From: SAR92 clade bacterium
Lineage (GTDB): Bacteria > Pseudomonadota > Gammaproteobacteria > Pseudomonadales > Porticoccaceae
Assembly: GCA_014381985.1 (NCBI GenBank)
Contig: JACNKP010000057.1
Span: forward strand, 1-38,831
Direction of reading: 5' to 3'
Length of the DNA: 38,831 bases
The translations under genes and the position numbers were made by a program. The notes under the pieces were generated by a model, which did not search any database, was not told the origin of the DNA, and saw only the letters and a list, made by a program, of their open reading frames with translations. Shown piece after piece: positions 34,450 through 38,831 of this stretch (position 1 is its first letter; each line of letters begins with the position of its first letter).

Positions 34450-37400
34450 GACAATTAAACCGCCTGCCTACAGCGGGCCGCACAGACCAAAATAAAGTGC
34501 TTAACTTCACCTTTAATGGCAAGGGCTATCAAGGTGTTGCTGGAGACACATTGGCATCAGCACTCCTCGCTAATGGGGTTGACGTGGTCGGTCGTAGTTT
34601 TAAATATGCTCGCCCTCGGGGTATTTTTGGGCATGGGCCTGAGGAGCCTAACGCCATTATTCAGTTAGGTTCCGGTGCAGCCACTATCCCTAATCTAAAA
34701 GCCACTCAGGTTGAGTTGTACGAGGGTCTTGAGGCCGCCAGTGTAAACGGCTGGCCCAGCGTCAATTTTGACCTCATGGGCCTAATAGGAGCCTTTGGGC
34801 GACTAATGCCACCGGGGTTTTATTATAAAACCTTTATGTATCCAAAGAAGCTATGGATGACCTATGAACATTTTATCCGCAAGGCCGCAGGTTTGGGCTC
34901 ATCTCCGACTGAGAGAGACCCTAATAGTTATGAAAAACTGAACCAACACTGCGATGTTTTAGTTGTTGGTGCTGGGCCAGCGGGCTTAGTCGCTGCTCGG
35001 GAAGCGGCACGAACCGGTGCTCGCGTTATTATTGCCGACGAACAGAGTGAGTTTGGTGGTAGCCTGTTGGCGTCCACTCAGTTGATCGATGGCGTACCTG
35101 CCACGCAGTGGGTAGCTGAAATAACCAACGAGCTTGGTGAGTTTAAAAATGTACAACGTCTGCCTCGGAGTACGGTTTTTGGCTACTACGACCACAATTT
35201 CTTGGCTATTTTAGAGAGAGTTACTGATCATTTGGGTATTAGTTCGGCATCGGGCCCGCGTCAGTGTATGCATCGTGTCCGCGCCGCTCAGGTTGTTTTG
35301 GCGACGGGCGCATTTGAGCGCCCATTAGTATTCGCCCATAACGATATTCCGGGTGTCATGCTGGCATCCTCAGTATCGACTTATGTTAATCGTTTTGGTG
35401 TTGCCCCAGGGTCCAGGCTGGTTGTAGCGACGACCAATGACAATGCTTATCAAACAGCGATCGATTGGCATCATGCAGGACGATCGGTGGTCTCTGTCGT
35501 GGATTCACGCACTGGACCCAGCGGCGACTTGGTTGAACAGGTTAGGGCATTGGGTATTCAGATTCTAGAGGGGCACGGTCTTATTGAAGCCGTGGGCGGC
35601 AAACGCGTACGTAAGGCTCTGGTGGCACCGATCAATCCAGAAGGGTCAAAAGTCACTGGTCCTGTAAAGAGTTTAGCCTGTGATCTGATTGCCAGTTCTG
35701 GTGGTTGGAGCGCCGCTATTCATCTTAGCTCTCATACTGGGGCTAAACCGGTTTGGGATGAGACGATTGTTAGCTTTAGGCCTGGTGAGTCCAAACAGAA
35801 GGAGCGCTCAGCGGGTGCGTGCAGGGGCACATTTGGTAGCTTAGAAGGTTTGCGTGAGGGTGCTAGCGCGGGCGCTGAGGCCGCTAAACTAGCAGGTTTT
35901 GGCTCGGGTGAGGTGCAATTTCCGACGCCTGTGATTGATCAGATCATCGAGCAACCACAACAGGCACTATTCTTAGTACCTCATAATAAAGCCACTAGTC
36001 GCGCCCCGAGCCAGTTTGTTGATTTTCAATTGGATGTCAGCGCTGCAGGGATTGAGTTGGCGGTTCGTGAGGGATTTGAATCCGTTGAACACGTAAAACG
36101 TTACACCGCTTTAGGTTTTGGTACTGATCAAGGTAAATTAGGCAATATCAACGGCATGGCCATTTTGGCAAATGCCTTGGGTCAAGGCATCGCCGAGACG
36201 GGCACCACTATTTTTCGTCCGTCATATACTCCAACTACATTTGGTGCTATCGCCGGGCGCGATATCAATGAACTCTTTGATCCTGAGCGCTATACGGCTA
36301 TGCACCGTTGGCACGTTGAAAATGGCGCTGAATTCGAGAACGTCGGACAGTGGAAGCGCCCTTGGTATTTTCCTGAGTCTAATGAAACAATGCAGCAAGC
36401 CGTGGATCGTGAGGGATTAGCGATCCGTAACGGCGTTGGTATTCTCGACGCCACTACACTGGGGAAAATCGACATACAGGGGCCAGATGCGGCTGAATTT
36501 ATTACCCGCATGTACACCAACTCTTATCTAAAGCTAGCCCCAGGGAAATGCCGTTATGGCGTGATGCTTAAAGAAGACGGGATGATATTTGACGATGGGG
36601 TTTGTGCTTGTTTATCTGAAAATCATTATCTGATGTTCACGACGACCGGCGGTGCGGCAGGTGTTTTATCTTGGCTGGAACTTTGGCAACAAACTGAATG
36701 GCCTGAACTGAAGGTGTACTTTACCTCTGTGACGGATCATTGGGCTACAGCCACCGTGACTGGGCCAAATGCCCGGAAGGTGATAGCTAAGGTGTGTCAG
36801 GACATTGATCTGGCATCTGAATCATTTGGTTTTATGGACTGGCGTGACGGCACAGTGGCCGGGGTTACAGCCCGCGTGTTCCGTATTAGCTTTACCGGAG
36901 AGCTGTCTTACGAAGTTAACGTGCCTGCTCATTACGGACGACATGTGTGGGAGCAGCTGATAGAGGCTGGTGCAGAGTTTAATATTACCCCTTATGGCAC
37001 CGAAACTATGCACGTTTTGCGGGCAGAGAAGGGTTTTATTATTGTAGGTCAAGATACTGATGGATCTATGACCCCCGCGGATATGAACATGAATTGGGTG
37101 GTTGGTAAAAACAAAGCCTTTAGTTTTATTGGCAAGCGTTCTTTGGAGCGCAGTGATTCGATACGCGAAAACCGCAAGCAACTCGTTGGCTTGAAAACCC
37201 TCGAACCAAGTGCGGTATTGCCTGAGGGAGCTCAAATTGTTGATGACCCTAACCAGCCAATACCTATGGCTATGCAAGGGCATGTAACATCCAGTTATTA
37301 CAGTGCATCCTTAGATCATTCGATTGCTTTGGCAGTGGTTAAAGGCGGTCTGAATCGTATGGGGGACATCGTATACTGTCCAGCAGCCGATGGTAGTTCC

Positions 37401-37463
37401 ATCGCGGCCGAAATCGTTAGTTCTGTTTTTTATGACCCGGCAGGGGAGCGCCAACATGTCTAA
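34446..37463 (+). CDS. soxA: Sarcosine oxidase alpha subunit
   Basis: This is the large subunit of 1005 residues, holding NAD and the folate-binding site where methylene-THF forms. An N-terminal ferredoxin-fold domain without cluster cysteines (about 15-100) is followed by the NAD-binding core with VVGAGPAGLVAA (glycines at 175, 177, 180), ATGAFERPLVFAHNDIPGVM, and a C-terminal GcvT-like aminomethyltransferase half (about 620-990, GVGILDATTLGKIDIQG). It overlaps soxD and soxG, so the complex is made from one message. Many sox operons also carry glyA or purU; none is seen here. Confidence 0.96.
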   Translation: MRQLNRLPTAGRTDQNKVLNFTFNGKGYQGVAGDTLASALLANGVDVVGRSFKYARPRGIFGHGPEEPNAIIQLGSGAATIPNLKATQVELYEGLEAASVNGWPSVNFDLMGLIGAFGRLMPPGFYYKTFMYPKKLWMTYEHFIRKAAGLGSSPTERDPNSYEKLNQHCDVLVVGAGPAGLVAAREAARTGARVIIADEQSEFGGSLLASTQLIDGVPATQWVAEITNELGEFKNVQRLPRSTVFGYYDHNFLAILERVTDHLGISSASGPRQCMHRVRAAQVVLATGAFERPLVFAHNDIPGVMLASSVSTYVNRFGVAPGSRLVVATTNDNAYQTAIDWHHAGRSVVSVVDSRTGPSGDLVEQVRALGIQILEGHGLIEAVGGKRVRKALVAPINPEGSKVTGPVKSLACDLIASSGGWSAAIHLSSHTGAKPVWDETIVSFRPGESKQKERSAGACRGTFGSLEGLREGASAGAEAAKLAGFGSGEVQFPTPVIDQIIEQPQQALFLVPHNKATSRAPSQFVDFQLDVSAAGIELAVREGFESVEHVKRYTALGFGTDQGKLGNINGMAILANALGQGIAETGTTIFRPSYTPTTFGAIAGRDINELFDPERYTAMHRWHVENGAEFENVGQWKRPWYFPESNETMQQAVDREGLAIRNGVGILDATTLGKIDIQGPDAAEFITRMYTNSYLKLAPGKCRYGVMLKEDGMIFDDGVCACLSENHYLMFTTTGGAAGVLSWLELWQQTEWPELKVYFTSVTDHWATATVTGPNARKVIAKVCQDIDLASESFGFMDWRDGTVAGVTARVFRISFTGELSYEVNVPAHYGRHVWEQLIEAGAEFNITPYGTETMHVLRAEKGFIIVGQDTDGSMTPADMNMNWVVGKNKAFSFIGKRSLERSDSIRENRKQLVGLKTLEPSAVLPEGAQIVDDPNQPIPMAMQGHVTSSYYSASLDHSIALAVVKGGLNRMGDIVYCPAADGSSIAAEIVSSVFYDPAGERQHV

Positions 37464-38100
37464 ATTAAATACTGAAACTGTGTCCTCAGAATCACCCCTA
37501 CATTATTTTAGTAAAATTTCTAGCCACCCGGTGAGTTCAAGCCAGCTGTTTAATGGTGATTTGGAGTTTGGCGTTGTGGCTAAAGAGATTAGTCTTGGTT
37601 GCCAGCTCAATCTTCGCGGTGATGTTAGTGACGAGCAGTTTGTGACTGGCGCTGCAGCTGTGCTGGGGGTTGCGCTGCCAACAGTGCCTGGCACTTATCA
37701 ATACAATAGCGATACTGTGGTTTATTGGCTTGGGCCCGATGAATGGCTGGTTACTAGTGCAACAGACGCCATAGACTTAGAGTCATCGCTGCGCTTAAAA
37801 ATCAGGGGTCATATAGCAGTTGTTGATGTTAGTGGTGGCCAAACATTGGTTAATCTACGTGGCCATGGCGTTCCAGTCTTGCTCAAAAAAGCTAGCGGTT
37901 ATGATTTTTCTAGTTGGAGCGGAGCGCTTCCCGGTGCAGGCCGTTGTGTGCAAACGACGTTCGCTAAGGCAACAGCGATTGTCGCTAATCGCGCGGACGG
38001 TAGCTTTGATCTGATTATTCGGCGCAGTTTTAGTGATTATATTGCTCAATGGTTGCTGGATGCAGGTCAAGAGGTTGGTTGTCGTATCGAATCCTGTTAA
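37456..38100 (+). CDS. soxG: Sarcosine oxidase gamma subunit
   Basis: This GcvT-like subunit of 214 residues completes the heterotetramer and closes the folate-facing cavity. Family features are the VYWLGPDEWLVTS stretch, VVDVSGGQTLVNLRG and GRCVQTTFAKATAIV, ending with FDLIIRRSFSDYIAQWLLDAG. The ATG at 37456 has GGGGAG upstream and overlaps the end of soxA by 8 bases; an upstream in-frame ATG at 37390 lies deep in soxA and is rejected. It is the last gene of the sox operon; no clear terminator follows. Confidence 0.93.
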   Translation: MSKLNTETVSSESPLHYFSKISSHPVSSSQLFNGDLEFGVVAKEISLGCQLNLRGDVSDEQFVTGAAAVLGVALPTVPGTYQYNSDTVVYWLGPDEWLVTSATDAIDLESSLRLKIRGHIAVVDVSGGQTLVNLRGHGVPVLLKKASGYDFSSWSGALPGAGRCVQTTFAKATAIVANRADGSFDLIIRRSFSDYIAQWLLDAGQEVGCRIESC

Positions 38101-38170
38101 TCATTAGCTTTTACGACTATAACCAGCATCATGATTTCGTATTACCAATGTAGAATATCCTCCTAATTAA

Positions 38171-38199
38171 TTATTAATAAACGCTATTTCTGCTAATAT
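38171..38199 (+). promoter_or_regulatory. Possible extended -10 promoter for the fumarase gene
   Basis: TGCTAATAT (38191-38199) is an extended -10 element, and TTATTA (38171-38176) lies 17 bases before the TAATAT hexamer as a weak -35. It is about 85 bases before the fumarase start. The promoter looks usable even though the gene downstream appears broken. Confidence 0.35.
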
Positions 38200-38202
38200 G
38201 GT

Positions 38203-38224
38203 AAACATACTTAGGCGTATGTTT
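38203..38224. repeat. Perfect inverted repeat AAACATAC/GTATGTTT
   Basis: AAACATAC (38203-38210) and GTATGTTT (38217-38224) form a perfect 8-base inverted repeat with a 6-base spacer, just downstream of the possible fumarase -10 element. The position fits a repressor operator; no regulator is assigned. Confidence 0.4.
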
Positions 38225-38282
38225 GATGCGCTGTGGGAGACCGCAAAGTAATCTAATTTGATCAGCAGATTAAGGAATAGCA

Positions 38283-38831
38283 ATGAAGACTCGTATTGAA
38301 CGCGATAGCATGGGTGAACTAGAGGTGCCTGAAACAGCTTTATATGGTGCGCAAACGCAGCGCGCTATTGATAATTTTCCAGTAAGTGGTAAGACCATGC
38401 CTGAGACATTTATTCGTGCCTTATTGACAGCTAAGTCTGCTGCTGCTCAAGCGAATGCCAAGCTAGAATTACTTCCTCTTAATGTAGCCAATGCCATTAG
38501 TGAGGTGGTGGCAGAATTGTTGGCAAGTCCTGACCTCATGAGTCATTTCCCCGTAGATGTTTACCAAACAGGTTCAGGTACTAGTTCAAATATGAACGCC
38601 AATGAGGTTTTAGCGACATTAGCCTCCGCTAAAGTGGGTGAGGTTGTCAGTGCTAATGACCACATTAATTATGTATAGAGCAGTAACGATATTATCCCCA
38701 CTACTCTTCATATTAGCTCAACTTTTGAGGTCACTGAACAATTATTACCCGATGTAGATTATTTGCCTGAAGCCATCCTTTCAACGGCTAAGACTGTTTA
38801 TCATCACATTAAAACCGCACGTACACCACTT
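38283..38831 (+). pseudogene. fumC: Class II fumarase, disrupted by in-frame amber codon, runs off window
   Basis: This resembles the N-terminal part of a class II fumarase (fumarate to malate). It reads normally from [28 protein letters not shown] through [21 protein letters not shown] to SANDHINY. The next codons, expected to encode a small residue plus an invariant Gln before SSND, are GTA and TAG (38676-38678). After the stop the same frame continues as SSNDIIPTTLHISSTFEVTEQLLPDVDYLPEAI to the window end, with no frameshift. The later block expected as GRTHL reads ARTPL, losing the histidine matching E. coli FumC H188. Three damaged active-site positions suggest a decayed copy. Sequence error near a contig end, or amber readthrough, are alternatives. 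AAGGAA precedes the ATG. Confidence 0.75.

Noticed and set aside
36822-37283. Open frame of 153 codons on the minus strand inside soxA
   Set aside because: No recognisable domain and fully inside a strongly conserved gene.
38676-38678. Amber codon in the fumarase gene read as pyrrolysine recoding
   Set aside because: Class II fumarases do not use pyrrolysine, the MttB-like gene here has no internal TAG, no pyl genes are visible, and nearby active-site residues are also altered. Decay or error explains it better.
1-38831. CRISPR arrays, insertion sequences, tRNA or rRNA genes
   Set aside because: No spaced direct repeats, transposase-like proteins, terminal repeats or RNA gene signatures were seen on reading the window; no search tool was run.

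Overview
The window reads as a chromosomal segment of a marine-type gammaproteobacterium. The calls rest on protein family resemblance and gene order seen by eye; no database search was run. It opens inside a respiratory complex I operon of the E. coli/Pseudomonas type, with the order D-E-F-G-H-I-J-K-L-M-N, translationally coupled starts, and a NuoG that keeps the four N7 cysteines. A small CBS-domain gene follows nuoN.

Positions 13.3-18.3 kb hold a mixed block: a plant-type glycerate kinase (minus strand), a PhoA-type alkaline phosphatase, a glutathione transferase, a lipoprotein with both catalytic cysteines of formylglycine-generating enzyme, and the 23S rRNA methyltransferase RlmA (minus strand), whose zinc-finger start is not covered by a canonical start codon.

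Positions 18.35-38.1 kb form one catabolic island for N-methylated glycine. A formate-tetrahydrofolate ligase (fhs, minus) diverges from a dimethylglycine dehydrogenase-like flavoprotein. Downstream lie an MttB-superfamily methyltransferase without pyrrolysine, a B12-binding corrinoid protein, a DUF1638 protein, a Virulence_fact-family protein, a MetV-like cysteine-rich protein, MetF, a methyl-THF:corrinoid methyltransferase and an ASKHA/[2Fe-2S] corrinoid reactivator. Two GlxA-type AraC regulators (GbdR/SouR-like) stand tail to tail, and a complete heterotetrameric sarcosine oxidase operon soxBDAG follows.

The inferred pathway is glycine betaine to dimethylglycine (corrinoid transfer to THF), then sarcosine (DMGDH), then glycine (SoxBDAG). 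All three methyl groups would enter the folate pool. MetF/MetV would oxidise methyl-THF, and Fhs could recover ATP as formate is released. This would replace the O2-dependent GbcAB step of Pseudomonas with an acetogen-like corrinoid module in an organism that respires through complex I. FolD, GlyA and PurU are not in the window.

The most striking unexplained feature is in the corrinoid module. The three proteins that must dock on the corrinoid protein each carry an Arg-rich tail, while the corrinoid protein has a strongly acidic N-terminus. Other points are a four-hairpin leader before the mttB-like gene, mirrored repeats in the fhs/DMGDH control region, a perfect palindrome before sox, and a class II fumarase gene at the right edge that carries an in-frame amber codon and has lost active-site residues.
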